The notes: a model not told the origin generated them from the sequence alone. Counted from the stretch's first letter, positions 10,470 through 22,084 are shown. The stretch is 64,000 bases of DNA from Ophioderma brevispina (GCA_023653785.1 JAMKCH010035833.1:1-64000); one strand, 5' to 3'. A program made the numbers and translations.

Positions 10470-11689
10470 CTCTGTAAATGAACGCAACAAATACACAATT
10501 GGTATTAATTGATGAAATTTAGTGGGGTTGGGTGGATTAAAGGAATTTAGCTGGGTGATTAAGGAATTTAGCTGGGGAACACCAACTTTTTTTCTAGGAA
10601 AAAGAAAGGAGACAAGGTGGTTCTTGCCTATTTTTGCAATCACTTGGAACATTTGTAGCAAAGCCAAAATGAAGTTGGTATGTGAGATAAACATAATAAT
10701 AGCATATATTCTATTTTGTGCATAAATTATGCAAATTAGTTAATCAAATATACAAAAAAATGTCACCAATGACATGTCATATGGTTGAGGTCTCATTTCT
10801 ATTTTGCCGAAATTATGCAAATTAGCTCATTATATATGTGCATTAATGAATGTTACAAGTGGTAGAAACCTTAGCTTTCATGTGGTAGCAGTTCCATTCT
10901 TAGCATCTACAACCACAAAAATGCATTTCTATTTTTTTTTCATGAATTAAGCAAATTAGTTTTTAATTACTATATTATACTAAAATTGTATCATGGTGTC
11001 AAGAACCTTTTTCTCTCTTTTCATCCATCAAGTTTCATTGCTATAGCCCATACAGAACTACAGATAATTGTTATAATTCAAAACTTTAACAAGATGGCAA
11101 GCACATGCACATATAATACTTACCTTAGCTACCTACCTACCTACCCACCCACCCTGCCCACCAACCCAACCCACCCAGCCCATCAACCCACCCACCCACC
11201 CAGCCCATCAACCCACCCACCCATCCACCCCATCAATCCACGCACCCACCATATATACAGAAATAGTGATTACAAGGTCTCTTCTGGAACATGTTTAGGC
11301 TAGACAAAAAGTGAACAAAAAATGTCAAATAAAGAAACTTGATAAATCAGGGGTAGGGGAGGAACAGGACAAAAAATTGTTTGTTCAAAAAATTGTGAAT
11401 TTCCTAATTTCCCCCAGTGTAAATATTGATTGGTCCCTTAAAGAAGAGAAATCATTGCAATTTTGTTCTGCTACAAAGTTGGCTGTAACCTTGTCTACTG
11501 ATTGCCTATCAACTTATACGCAGCTGCAACCTGGAGTTCCCATGGGGAAATTTGATTTGCCACATCCACCCTGTATCACTTTCCAATTTTTTTAATTTAG
11601 TGCTAACAGAGAGATACCTAGTTGATGGAATAACAAACATCACATTGACAATCACTGCATTGGTTGCCCTGACGACGGAAAAAACGTAC
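10470..11689. other. Intron; ATGCAAATTAG repeats and a CCAC-rich microsatellite
   Basis: AATTATGCAAATTAG recurs around 10727 and 10810, with a variant near 10945. 11128-11250 is a CTAC/CCAC tetranucleotide run. There is no coding support. Confidence 0.5.
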
Positions 11690-11927
11690 CTTCAACGTTC
11701 GTTTCCGACAAGAAATCGCCATCCAGCTCATAGATTGAGTTGTCAATCCTCTGGTCATTGTCAACGTGCTCAAGGAATGTCTCCCTAAGGTCATCCACAG
11801 TGACTCCGCAATCTTGGCTGAAGTCAACGCCTGCAACAACGCCAATTCCACCTTGACTGGCCTGGAACAGGTCGGCAATTCGCACGTTGCGGAAACAGGC
11901 AAAGGCGGGGCTGAAAATCCCGGTAAG
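11690..11927 (-). CDS. SEA domain 2, C-terminal exon
   Basis: This 238-nt exon reads phase 0 in (CCTTCACAG acceptor) and phase 1 out (GTACGT donor). It encodes LTGIFSPAFACFRNVRIADL, GGIGVVAGVDFS, then a helix TVDDLRETFLEHVDN and ELDGDFLSETNVE. The GIGVVAGVDF hairpin is where cleaving SEA domains carry G-S-V-V-V. The Ser is missing, so the domain is probably not autoproteolytic. Downstream of it the gene repeats the EGF-plus-linker plan. Confidence 0.82.
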
Positions 11928-12458
11928 CTGTGAAGGAACACAATAAGGATTCATATTAAGTTATTTTGGTCAATTTGTATATTAGAGAAAAGTCTATGAA
12001 GATTTTGGCTGTCGTGTTCCAGAAATGTTACTTAACCCTCGTCTTACCAAAGGGGGGGGGGTGGTTACCACCCGCCCTAGTGAACTTCGTTCCGGTGCGC
12101 TAAAATGCCAAAAACTTTTGTAAAAAGCTTCTAGGTAATCGTTCTCTCATCCTTTCCGGTCATTTTAGCATAAAAAATGTGAAGGTAGCACCTTCACCGG
12201 GGTTAGGGTATGCCATCAAAGTGGGGGGGGGGGGGGGGGTGGTTGCCAAGGATATTTTATGGTGCATTTTTAAAAATATTATGCACAGTATGGCTCTAAA
12301 ACTCTATCTTTATGTATTAATTGTGATGCCATACTAGGTATGTTGGTACTTATTTTGGTATCAATGGAAAGAGGAGGACCATAGCTATCCACTGGTATCA
12401 AAATCGTAAGCATCGGGTGCTTTATAACAAATTCTCGAGGGGGGGTGAGTATACATAC
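11928..12458. other. Intron between SEA 2 exons; poly-G tracts
   Basis: The intron is about 530 bp. Two runs of ten or more G near 12050 and 12225 bracket a short segment containing AGGTAGCACCTTCACC. No further exon. Confidence 0.5.
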
Positions 12459-12586
12459 CACGGTGTCCAACCCGTTAATAAGATCTTGAGTCTCTGGATC
12501 TGTCAAATCATCGTAATCATCACTCCATATGGCAGGGATGTCATCGATCTCATCCAAAATGAATGCAAGTCTTCCATACAGAATGC
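12459..12586 (-). CDS. SEA domain 2, N-terminal exon
   Basis: This intact 128-nt exon lies between a TTTAACCCCAG acceptor and a GTATGT donor, phase 1 in and phase 0 out. It reads (G)ILYGRLAFILDEIDDIPAI, then WSDDYDDLTDPETQDL and INGLDTV. That is the opening strand and first helix of a SEA domain, with the family's typical acidic-then-helical pattern. It is the paralogue of the damaged exon at 22.0 kb. The domain is completed by the exon at 11.7-11.9 kb. Confidence 0.82.
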
Positions 12587-13874
12587 CTGGGGTTAAACGA
12601 TAACACAAATGTGTTAACAATATGTATGTGCATTTCTGTACCAAAATACAACGTAAGAAATCTTTTGAGTGTCTAATCTACATGAAATCACTACATATGA
12701 CATGGATTCCTCAAAATCTCTTCTTGCACCTTTTAAGGGATATGCAGCGATTTGCTAATCTGAAACATCGAAAAAATCATCAAAATTCATATTTTTATAT
12801 TTTTGTTACTGGCATGGGTATGCGAACATAACCTGCAAGTGGTTGGCTTGAAATCTGTGTATTAAAGACAAGGCAGTACTTTTTATTTGATTCTGTAATT
12901 TCTATACATGCGTATCAAAATTCCGACTTGAGATCAAAAAGCCTATCACGGTGAATATCACAGACTTTCAGCGTGATATTGTGCACCATGACCAATACAG
13001 TTTGACCTCAAACACAAACATTATTGATCTTTGTTTATTCTGTACTGGTGTAAACCACAATCAGCTGTTTAGTGCAGATTTTGAGACGCCGTCACTGTAT
13101 GTCTATTTGTGGGAGACAGTATGACAAATTTCCTGAAATATTTAATTTTTTTTCACTATTTGGCAGTTTGTTTCTACATTAATTAAAGCAGTTATATGGA
13201 ATTGTACACACTTATCCCTGATTTATAAGTTAAAAAATGCATTTCCACATCTTATCGATTCTCTTGCATTATCGCTGCTAATCCCTTAAACTCAAATAAT
13301 TTTGGGATGTGTATGTGCTACCCACATCTTCAAATGACATAGTCTACTGGATTTAGGACTAAAAATTGTGGGGTTTGAGAGAGATCTGTAGAAATTAAAT
13401 TTGACCAAAATGTGAAACCCAGGACTAAATTTTGGGAACTGTGTCTTGATTTTGTGATATTCCGCTGGGATTTTGATCAGAAGTTTCTTTCAAATTTTGG
13501 TTCTTTAATTGTGAAAATTCAAGGGAAATATGAATTTGTTTAAAAAAAAAAGGTCACTGTAACTACAACAGGCTTAAAACATGTCTAAAAAGAGGAGACG
13601 TAAGCGTGGCAAAAATCTTTAGCTTAAAGCAGCGATTGTTACCTGCAGGTCACTGAATTCAAATAAAATATACATACTAAGTTGCCGTCACAATTCCTTT
13701 TCTGAAATAGGCGTGTACATATCATATGCATGTGTATAAGTTACTGTGTGTAATGTGTATCTATGTATTTCCCTTGCGCATTGTCATGGTTCTGTCTGGT
13801 TGGAATTTGGGTTTAGTTTTGATGCAGAAAAAAGGAATTATGACAGAGAGTATAACAGCATTTTATGTACATAC
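12587..13874. other. Intron; diverged fragment of the AGGTGCAACGAG MITE at 12660-12740
   Basis: 12664-12738 (GTCTAATCTACATGAAATCA ... CTTGCACCTTTTAAGG) matches one end of the TTAA MITE family seen at 54.3 kb and elsewhere. The other end is not found. The rest is unremarkable. Confidence 0.5.
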
Positions 13875-13910
13875 CATCGGTTGTTGGTGGTTGAGTGCCA
13901 GGACCTGGTG
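13875..13910 (-). CDS. Pro/Thr-rich linker exon between EGF 1 and SEA 2
   Basis: This 36-nt micro-exon has an AATTTTACAG acceptor and a GTATGT donor, phase 1 at both ends. It encodes (P)PGPGTQPPTTD(G). It is a probable O-glycosylated hinge between the EGF and the following SEA domain. The joins on both sides are in frame: HV-PPGPG upstream and TTDG-ILYGRL downstream. Because it is only 12 codons long and symmetric, it could be skipped without loss of frame. Confidence 0.7.
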
Positions 13911-14980
13911 CTGTAAAATTGATAAACAAAATAGCAGTATTAATTATTACATGGGAAGAAAAAATGATCATACAACAGATCGCCACAAATGAGGTGTCAA
14001 AATACAAATAAATAAACACCGCTTCCAAATATATATGTCCCGTAATGTATAATACGATGTATCATTTGAAGTTGACAAATTTCAGTGGTGGGGGTTACTT
14101 TTTGGGATAAATAATAATAATAACGGTGCTTATATTGCACACTTCCAACCATACGATCATCTCCGGCGTATCCAGACCTGGGGGACCCCGGGGGGTGGAA
14201 GGACCACTAATACCCAAAAATAGGCTGATTTTGCATGATTCGGCATGAACCCCCCGGGGGCGCGTGCCCCGAAAGCCTCCCCAAGATACGCCACTGATCA
14301 TTGCGCATTACATACATAAAGAAACATCAGCAACAAACTGCAGAAGCAACTAAAAATGAGTTTTCAAGCTTTGTTTGAAGACTGCAACTGATGGTGATGA
14401 TCTAATAATGGCAGGTATCTGGTTCCAAAGAGATGGCCCATGCACTCCAAATGATCTGTCACACATTTGATGTGATCATTTGATGGTATGTGTTTATGTA
14501 CTGCATTTCCTGAATAAAGGTCCCAGGGCAGGATATTTTTCCAAAAAGGATTTTTATTATAAGTTATTTCTAGTTATATTTTCCATTGCAAACAATATCC
14601 AGCACCATCCGAGTACAGCTTAAACACCATGGTGCTCCACACACAAAAGGGATCCATGTTTGAACAAGCTTGACAAGATCAACAATGGCTGTTTCCACAG
14701 CCGTAGGAAAATTGCATACTAGCTAGTCTGCTAAAATAATCTGTTTGAGGCATTTTTACTTGAACAGATGTAATTTCTTCATAAAACCCAGTTTCGCAGT
14801 AAAGGGCTCCAAGGGAGGGTTCCCAAAAACTTCTATCATGGATTTTGTTTTATCACAAAAATGGATTGGAACCTTAGAAAGTGAGTTATTTTGAGAAGTG
14901 ATTTGGAAAGTGTTTATAGCTAGTTAAGTAGTATAGTAGCAAAACCGAAGTTTATAAATCCAGTTTTGTCCCCGTATCCT
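13911..14980. other. Intron; dispersed repeat at about 14100-14480
   Basis: A run of AATAATAATAA, then TGCTTATATTGCACACTTCC and AAGAGATGGCCCATGC-like phrases look like a dispersed interspersed repeat of invertebrate genomes. The class cannot be assigned from one copy. A GC-rich segment at 14160-14290 interrupts it. Confidence 0.4.
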
Positions 14981-14984
14981 CCAT

Positions 14985-15135
14985 CCTCAACCCAACTCAA
15001 CCCTCCTACTCGTCTCCTCCACTTGCTTCTTCCATGTCTTCTTTGGATGTCCCCTCCTCAAACCTCCCACCTCGAACTCAAAAGCCCTTCTTAAAACATG
15101 CTCGTCATCCTTCCTCAACACATGCGCCCATACCA
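14985..15135 (-). mobile_element. LINE ORF2 C-terminal fragment
   Basis: The minus strand encodes LVWAHVLRKDDEHVLRRAFE, then FEVGGLRRGHPKKTWKKQVE. This is the pattern near the end of many LINE reverse-transcriptase proteins (GHVLR...R..G.PKKTW...V). About 48 codons are open before a stop. No RT core remains nearby. Confidence 0.65.
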
Positions 15136-15997
15136 ACGCACACTAAATTTGCTAATGTTACTAATATTTGATGGAAAAACTTCCCATAAATTTCTGTCCA
15201 AAAGCAGTAACATTAGCAAATCATGGACATTATTTTACCAAGGAGAAAAAAATGCAAATATATTGATATGATATTTAACTATATGCCAATAAATAGCAGG
15301 AACTAGTATTTTGCATAAAGCATCTCTCTCCAATAATATAATATCCATACTAAAACTTTATTGCTAAAATTATTGCTATTTTTGGACAGACACATTGGAT
15401 TCTACAGGGTCTCTCCAAGTAACATTAGCAACAAATTTTTAATCTAGAAATGCTTTTCAAGATACTTTTCTAAATGTAAAACACTGTTTTCTATGTAGTA
15501 ATAACATATAGTTAAATATCAAATTACTCAATTTGTATTGTTTCTATCAAATAAAACAATATCCATGATGGGAACTCATTGTGCACTTTACTGTGAAACA
15601 TGCCATATATCAAGCCCAGGTAGGCATTTTTCCTGTCCCATCAATTTTTCCTGGCTAGGAGTGGGCATTGGTGGGTTGAGCCTTTGGGTCGTGCAGTCTG
15701 AGCACTCAGAAATTAAATTTTAATAATACCATACTGACCCGAGTATAGTCCCACCCTTTTATAAGCTGAAAATACCTTGAAATTTGGGGGTGGGATAATG
15801 CCCGAATCTTGCCCGAAGCCGGAGTCGAAAATGTCTTGGCCTACTTGCCACATACACTATACAGCCACTTCATGACTTCACAATTTTGAAGACCCAGTCT
15901 CAGAATGCCATACATAGTTAAATTCCACCCTCATTCTGAAGTATGTTTCATCTTTTGTGATGTAACTAACCATGCATTAATGACTATAATGACTTAA

Positions 15998-16604
15998 AGG
16001 AAATATGTCAAGATTTTTGTCAAGCTCAGTTTGACTTACATTCATAAAATATATGTACATACATCACGAATTCCCGAAAAAATAATACAATTTGATGTAA
16101 AATTAACAAAATAGAGGCATTTTAATTTTTGCTTTTTTGACATACGAAGAAAACGGGCGGATTTTTCGCCACGGCTTCATTGATCAAAAGCGCCCAACTC
16201 GTGACGTCAAAGTGATGACTTGACTCGAATTGTTATTGCTGACACTGTAATATTGATGGATTAATGAAAGTAATAATAAAATTAGAAAAAAAGTAAAATT
16301 TAGATAATTTGTTCACTAGACTTATTTCGTTGTGTTTAATTATTATTGAAGTGGCAACACTGCGATATGATGATCACAACGACGTAAATTATGGATGGTC
16401 ATCACTTTGACGTCACCATTTGCCTGCGATGTGGATTTGTCGGAATCGTTTTCGAGTAAGCTATTGGGCGGGAAATTAAAAGGGCAAAATACTCAACAAA
16501 TGTGGACAATTTTCAACTTATTTTGATTTATATGTAATCTGCGTTACTTAAGCTTTCCATCCATACCAAATTTTCCAAATATTCAGAATCATGACATATT
16601 TCCT
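15998..16604. mobile_element. TTAA-flanked MITE, family AGGAAATATGTCA, nested in copy A
   Basis: The inverted ends are AGGAAATATGTCA and TGACATATTTCCT, with TTAA on both sides (15994-15997, 16605-16608). The corresponding site in the element at 57.8 kb is uninterrupted (GTAACTTAGTGATTTTTTTA on the opposite strand), which supports an insertion. Confidence 0.82.
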
Positions 16605-16677
16605 TTAAGTGATTTTTTTAGCAAAACAAAAAAACAAAATAGTCGCAAAAACTGAACCAATTTGCCATCAGTGTATA

Positions 16678-17107
16678 GACCATTTGTACGATCCCCATAA
16701 TGCATCTCGTATTGTGCCCATTTCCATCCGGGAACTTGTACCAGCCTCAAGTCGGCTAAACACATACGGTTAAAAGCGTTATGAGAATTCCAGAAAACTT
16801 ACCCTATCTGTGATGTTGCACTATAGTTGTGTAAACCAGTCCTCAGGTGACAAGTAGGGCACAGTTACGATCGAAAATATTTACGTTTTGTAGTGAATTT
16901 CAACACCAGTGCCTCGATTGTTTTTTGTTCGTCTACATTTTTGTAAGATTAACTTCACGTGAAAAGGTACTTTGTATTGTAATTTTAGGCACTGTTCGGC
17001 GACGCGAACGAACAACAATTTTTTTTTGTAAACATGACCTCTGGTACAAGTTCCCGGATGGAAATGGGCACAATACGAGGTGCATTCTGGTGATCATGCA
17101 AATGGTC
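16678..17107. mobile_element. Foldback MITE with ~65-bp inverted ends, nested in copy A
   Basis: GACCATTTGTACGATCCCCA through GGGAACTTGTACC is mirrored at the right by GGTACAAGTTCCC through CAAATGGTC. A TA dinucleotide flanks each side. The other element copy (about 57.75 kb) has the uninterrupted site around TATGGCGGCAGC. Confidence 0.8.
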
Positions 17108-17897
17108 TATTGGCGGCAGCCATATTTGATTTGGCGACCTCTAGGCTCTCTGACCTCCCGACCTAAATATTTCTTATTCACAGCATTCAGGATATCATAC
17201 TATGATATCTTCTGTAAATTACCATTGAAATTAAATTTTAACTTTTTAAGTAATTTGAATACTGTATTTTAGAAACGTCATGACGAAAACCAAGAAAGGG
17301 AAAAAAGGGAAATGTTGCCCTCATTAGGTGCCCTCTGACCCCACACATGACCTTGTTCAAAATATTCTTTTAGTTTCAGAAAACAAATCTACCAAAAAAT
17401 ATTTTTGTCATGAATTTATGAAACTGAATAATTTTCAGTGACCTGTTATTTTTTTTAATACTGAAATATGGAAAAAGAGTGACAAATATTGTAGTATCAC
17501 GTCTGAATGAAGTAGAAAAAGCCTTGAGAGTGTTGAACCAGAAACAGTGTATTCTGCTGAATCTTTGACACTTTGCCGTGTGTACTCTTAAATGTATATT
17601 TTTCACAAACTTTAAAAGGTTCCAGACATCAATAGAAACATTCTTGAGATGGAATATAAATGGAATTCCGTATTGGAAAATACATATCGTTTGAATTCAA
17701 GGCTAAAAGGTCTGTTGTTTGAAGAAAATAGGTTTCCGAATTTTGCAGTTAGTGTAGGCCAATTTTTTAGCATGGGATAATAAACGCATCTTTAGAATTT
17801 TCTGAAATTTTCCTAAAACTTAGGGGTGGGATTTAACTCGAGCATGGGACAATACTCGGGTCAGTACGGTAATAAAATAATGAAGTGAAATACTTAC

Positions 17898-17941
17898 GAA
17901 CATGTACATCACAGCGTGGTGGTGCATAGTTTTCAGGGCAA
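17898..17941 (-). CDS. EGF-like domain 1, C-terminal exon
   Basis: This 44-nt micro-exon has a strong acceptor (TTTTTCCTACAG) and GTAAGT donor. Entering in phase 2 (AA|T gives Asn) it reads CPENYAPPRCDVHV. Joined to the previous exon the end is CNCPENYAPPRC, the diagnostic C-x-C-x8-C of EGF domains. It leaves in phase 1 (C|CA gives Pro) into the Pro/Thr linker at 13.9 kb. It lies immediately right of the end of the TIR element at 15.7-17.9 kb. Confidence 0.8.
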
Positions 17942-19622
17942 CTGTAGGAAAAATAAAAATGTAAAAAATTTAATGAAAATGTTAAATTTTTAACTGATTT
18001 CACAAAATCCCTTTCATCCTTTATTATGTGAGTGCACATTGTTTATCGGTGATGAACTCACAGTTGCACCATAGTAAATTAGATACCCTGACCATCTTTG
18101 TGGCAGGTTTCTTAACCCCCTGGGAACTCAATGCATATCTATTGACATCTAAGCACTATTTTGATTGGTTACTTGAAAGGTAATATCATGTAATGAGCAA
18201 ATCAGAGATACTGTAAGAATATCTAAGAATTCTGATAGCTTATTCAGTAATATAGAAGCACTACTTTAATTGGTTATACTCAGAGGGCTGTCTCATGTAA
18301 TGAACCAATCAGAGAGATTGTATCATAGACAGAATTCCATTTTTAGTCTGCACCCCCTCTGAGCAAGATTTTAGGAAGTCTTCCACAGGGGAGTGTGTAT
18401 TGCATATGAAGTTATGCAATGGGCTATTGACACACCACTGGTAAACAAACTCTTGTGTTTAATGAATTCAGCATTTTTGCATCAGTGATTCTATATTTTC
18501 CCAGATAATACTATGGTAAGCCACGCCCCGTGTGGAGAATACAAATGCTCTCCTAGTGCTCCTGGTCTATTGCATTTTGTGCGAGTCATGTGTGGTCATT
18601 ATAGAGAAACATAGCATTTGTGCATCAGTGGTGTAGCTATCTAAAATTTTTATTCCCAATCCGTATCACATAGCATCTGTCACAGAGGATGTCCAGACTT
18701 CAATGGCGGGTTCCCTGAGGCTTTAAATGTTGTGATGTCTTTGGATTTTTCAAATCATACCGGGAATCCTAAATAAACCGGGATAAGACACTCGATCAAG
18801 AAGAGTGGAGGCATGTTGCTTGAAATCAGTAGCTTATCGATCGCTGGTCGTACGTGGCACTGTGAATTTATGCGACGTCATCCTTGTTCAATACATCATA
18901 CTGCATAAATTAGAAGTCTATTAGGTAGCTATCAAAATTGGTGGCGCTATTACTATCGATATCAAAATCGTCTATGGGCATTTGATCATACCTCCACAGA
19001 AGGAATTGCTCATACTTGCATGCATAAGCTTTTTGCTACTATAAGCATCAGGAGAAGAAAGTCAAAACTTGAGTGACTGCTTGATCACAAAGTCTTGAAT
19101 GGTTAAAATGCAGGTCTCACACACCTTATTCCTGTGTTATTCCTAGTCTAATTCCAAGTTCTATATTATTTAAGACAAAAGGGTCCATTGAAGTGTTACT
19201 TGCCCTGGGTGGTGACTCAATTTTGTTTTTCAGGTAGGGATATGCCGCCCCGATTTCCGAACATGGGGACTTGGGAACTGTATTTGACTTTTGTCTCTCA
19301 AGTAGGGTCTTAGGAAGTGAATTGTTAAAAAAAAATTGCAAGCTTTAATTGGAACTAAAATTTGGGCTTTCTCAAAAAGTTACAAACTGAATTACGCTTC
19401 AACTGGGGTCTAAGAAACTGCTGCTGAGGTGCAAAATGGAGGTCTTAAGGGCCGCACACACCTGAACCACTTCCCTATGTCAGTGCAGCTCCAGGCATAT
19501 TGCACTGTGAATGATGTGCAATTACTCAGAATCACACTTATTTTGTCAATTCGGAAAAACCCTGTTGATATGGGCCCGGGGATATGGGCGCCATTTTTGT
19601 AACCACGTCCAGTGTGACTTAC
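17942..19622. other. EGF 1 intron; dispersed repeat with CCAAT motifs at 18110-18350
   Basis: 18110-18350 contains TTTGATTGGTTACTTGAAAG and ATGAACCAATCAGAGAGA. It has an inverted relative at 33.69-33.93 kb and a partial one near 41.5 kb. The remainder shows no recognisable feature. Confidence 0.5.
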
Positions 19623-19698
19623 TTGCAAGAGCTTGAGAAGTCTTCAATACTGGGTGAGCACTCTGGGCCTCGTACACAGTAGCCAGTCTGGCAGACAC
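19623..19698 (-). CDS. EGF-like domain 1, N-terminal exon
   Basis: This 76-nt exon has a TTCCACACAG acceptor and GTAAGT donor, phase 1 in and phase 2 out. With the split codon T|GT it reads CVCQTGYCVRGPECSPS, then IEDFSSSC. These are the first four cysteines of an EGF-like domain plus one extra Cys at the start. The domain finishes in the exon at 17.9 kb. The same phase 1 / phase 2 split is expected for the second EGF copy at 10.4 and 8.5 kb. Extracellular stalk module. Confidence 0.8.
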
Positions 19699-20043
19699 CT
19701 GTGTGGAATAAAAAGGTGAGAAATGTCGTGAGGATTGAACGAATTACATCAGTTATAAAGCCTAAAATTGGTCCAAAGTGCCAAATTCTATCCTTACTTG
19801 TAAAGATTTATGATGACTTAAACAAGTGCACTGTGAAATTTCACTGTGCATATTTTTTTGTAAATTTAAAATTATTTCCCCAAATGCCCAATTTGTATTA
19901 CATGTGTATGTGCATATCTCAGCAGATAATATTTGTGGTTACAAGGTTTGTTAAAATATATTTTCGAAACTACGTTCATCATGATGAAAACGTTCATCAC
20001 GGTAGAAGTTCCTTTTACTACTTTCAACTATGCTGACACTTAC

Positions 20044-20284
20044 ATACTGCTGTGATGCTGTTTGGTAGAACATCATATGGCGACACATTGCCTCCGCCAT
20101 GTGTAATGCGTCCGTCACCGTCTATAGCATCATGCAAGGCTTGAGTGATGTGATCGGTGGTACTCGCATAGGGGGAATCAAACTCTAGACCCACGATAAC
20201 TTGGACGAGTCCGTCAGGTGACTCTTTTATTGTTGGCACGATAGCACTTCTGTAGTCTGGCAGTCCGTCAAATACTTGTCGGAG
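20044..20284 (-). CDS. SEA domain 1, C-terminal exon
   Basis: This 241-nt exon reads phase 0 in and phase 1 out (GTAAGT donor, TCAATAG acceptor). It starts LRQVFDGLPDYRSAIVPTI and continues DGLVQVIVGLEF, DSPYASTTDHITQALHDAID and VSPYDVLPNSITAV. The pattern of a helix, then a beta hairpin with VIVGLEF, then a helix is that of SEA domains, extracellular modules common on mucins and adhesion receptors. The second copy has LTGIFSPAFACF and GIGVVAGVDF at the same places. The usual autocleavage site (G-S-V-V-V) is absent (DGLVQVIV), so self-cleavage is not predicted. Confidence 0.78.
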
Positions 20285-21225
20285 CTATTGAGGAAAAAAA
20301 ACATATTGGTGTGTGCTTGTTGACAGTTGGTATATGTATTTTATAAAGTAGTAGTAGTAATAGTAATAATTGACTTGTAGAAGTTTATGATGCTTTTGAA
20401 TAACTGCCAAAAACTAAGAGTAGAATTACAAAGATGTTATGTAAATGATTTTGTTACGATCTTCGTGAAATATAACACAGATGAAGTATATCTGACAGAA
20501 ATGGGACTCAAAACCAACCCAATTGCAACACCTTAAAGGAACACAATGGCATGAAAAAATATAATGAAATGGACCCTTACTGAAATCATTCACAAATTTA
20601 AAAACAACATAGCCCCCCACACACACACACACACTCTCTCACACACACACGCATGCACGCACACACACACGCACGCATGCATGCACACACGCACACACAT
20701 AGACTCACAAAAGCTACATTGTGGGGTTTTTACTGAAAAATCTCTTAAAAAGGCACTTTTTTTTTACTTTTTTCTTTAAAAACGCTCTTTCGTTACTATA
20801 TAGTAAAAAAAAACTCTCTTAAAAAGACACTTTTTAAGACATTTTTAAAGATTTTTTTCATTTTTTTCCATTTTTCAAAACTAAACTACTCATTTTTCTT
20901 AGCCTACTCGATTGCGCCGCAGGCCTATAAAGTTACTAAACTAGAAAAATCTTCTTTTCTACTCTTACGCTTTTACGGAAAAGACCGCAATACTAGATTA
21001 CAGTTATTCTGTTATAGGAAAATAGTAACGTAGTAGCTCTAGTAAAAAAAAACCACAACGTCAAACCAGAATCACCCCACAACATCAAATAACCCCACAA
21101 TGTCTCATTTCTACTTATATACAACCCCACAATGTCACTCTAGTAAGTACACACACACACACACTCAGAAGTATATATTCTAACAACAAAGAAATTGCTT
21201 TTGCTGATACCCAATATATTCCAAG
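20285..21225. repeat. SEA 1 intron; CA-type microsatellite at 20614-20700
   Basis: An (AC)n array with GCATGC interruptions occupies 20614-20700. From 20750 to 21060 the sequence is dominated by A and T homopolymers with AAAAAGACACTTTTT inversions. No exon is seen. Confidence 0.6.
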
Positions 21226-21494
21226 CTTTAAGGGAGGGGTCATTATTTACGCTAGGGGGAATGGAGGATTTGAGGGGGGAACCAGAAAAATTGTTGTAAG
21301 AGAGGGGGGGAACATGAAATTTTTCATCAACGAGAGAGAGGGGAGCATGAACTTTTAAATGGGGAAATCAGCATGATCAAGGGGGGAGTGTGACATTTTT
21401 GAACGGAAGCGAGGGGGGGAACGCGAAAATTTTTGCCAAAAAAAAGTTGAAATCCTCCATCCCCCCGGGCATAAATAATGACCGCTCCTAAAGG
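21226..21494. mobile_element. Foldback MITE, GGTCATTATTTA family
   Basis: The left end GGGGTCATTATTTACG ... AATGGAGGATTT is mirrored at the right by AAATCCTCCATCCCCC ... ATAAATAATGACCGCTCC. That makes inverted ends of about 45 bp. The interior is purine-rich with GAGGGGGGAAC units. Confidence 0.75.
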
Positions 21495-21638
21495 CTACTA
21501 TGACAATGAGTTGTGCCTTAGTGCAGAGAACCACCCAAATCACCAATCATAGAATAGATCCATGTGCAGTGCAATTGTTGTGTTCACCATTTATAAAATA
21601 GCCGGTACTAATTTCGGGCTGGTGATGGCCATGTTTAG

Positions 21639-21946
21639 GTCTGAGTCAGAGGGTGTATTGAGTATATCCCACAATGCACCAGTTTTGGGAAATATTACTT
21701 CAATAATTAAGGTCACGTGATCCCACAAAAGTCCTATTCTTAACACATAAAAAAACCCTGACTTTTACGCTCGTTTTAGGCCACAAGGTGCAAGCACTTA
21801 AGGAATTTTTGCATGATCATGAAATTTCTTGTGGATTTTTTTAAACACTTTTTATCCCTAAGTACTGACATGTGTTTAGTACAGTACAGTATAGGCACAT
21901 TGCAATGCATTGTGGGATTGATTCAAAACACCCTCTGGGTCGGAGT
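21639..21946. mobile_element. TIR MITE ending at a SEA 1 splice donor
   Basis: The left end TCTGAGTCAGAGGGTGTATT ... TCCCACAATGCACC is mirrored at the right by GCATTGTGGGATTGATTC ... CCCTCTGGGTCGGAG. About 300 bp, non-coding. Its right end lies about five bases from the GTAAGA donor of the SEA 1 exon. Half of a related element lies at 50.03-50.12 kb. Confidence 0.75.
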
Positions 21947-21951
21947 CTTAC

Positions 21952-22084
21952 CACATCTGTGAGACCATTGACCAGGGTCCTGTATGCAGCTGATAGACTG
22001 TTTTTTCAAAATCCGTGTGCCAGTTGGCGCATCACTCTCCGTCGATGTGCTCAAGAGTAAGTTCCAAACGCACCCAGCGACAAC
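21952..22084 (-). CDS. SEA domain 1, N-terminal exon (frame damaged)
   Basis: The exon opens (after a TACTAAAG acceptor, phase 1) with GCRWVRLELTLEHIDGE. This aligns with YGRLAFILDEIDD of the second SEA copy. It ends in another frame with NSLSAAYRTLVNGLTDV before a GTAAGA donor, which aligns with LTDPETQDLINGLDTV. Between these are a TGA and at least one frame change near a run of six A. The exit phase (0) and position match the intact copy at 12.5 kb. At 133 nt it is longer than its 128-nt sister, consistent with indels. The MITE at 21639-21946 ends about five bases 3' of the donor. It is a real SEA exon by homology; whether the damage is biological or technical cannot be told here. Confidence 0.55.

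Larger units (their letters stand above)
15727..17871. mobile_element. 2.1-kb TIR element, copy A, with nested insertions
   Basis: The ends are TACCATACTGACCCGAGTAT and, inverted, TACCGTACTGACCCGAGTAT. Blocks near both ends and the CATTAGGTGCCCTCTGACCC region match the element at 56.7-59.3 kb in opposite orientation. Two smaller elements (15998-16604 and 16678-17107) sit inside it and are absent from the other copy. No transposase frame is visible. Confidence 0.8.

Noticed and set aside
11128..11250. Proline/histidine-rich coding segment
   Set aside because: It is a CCAC/CTAC microsatellite.
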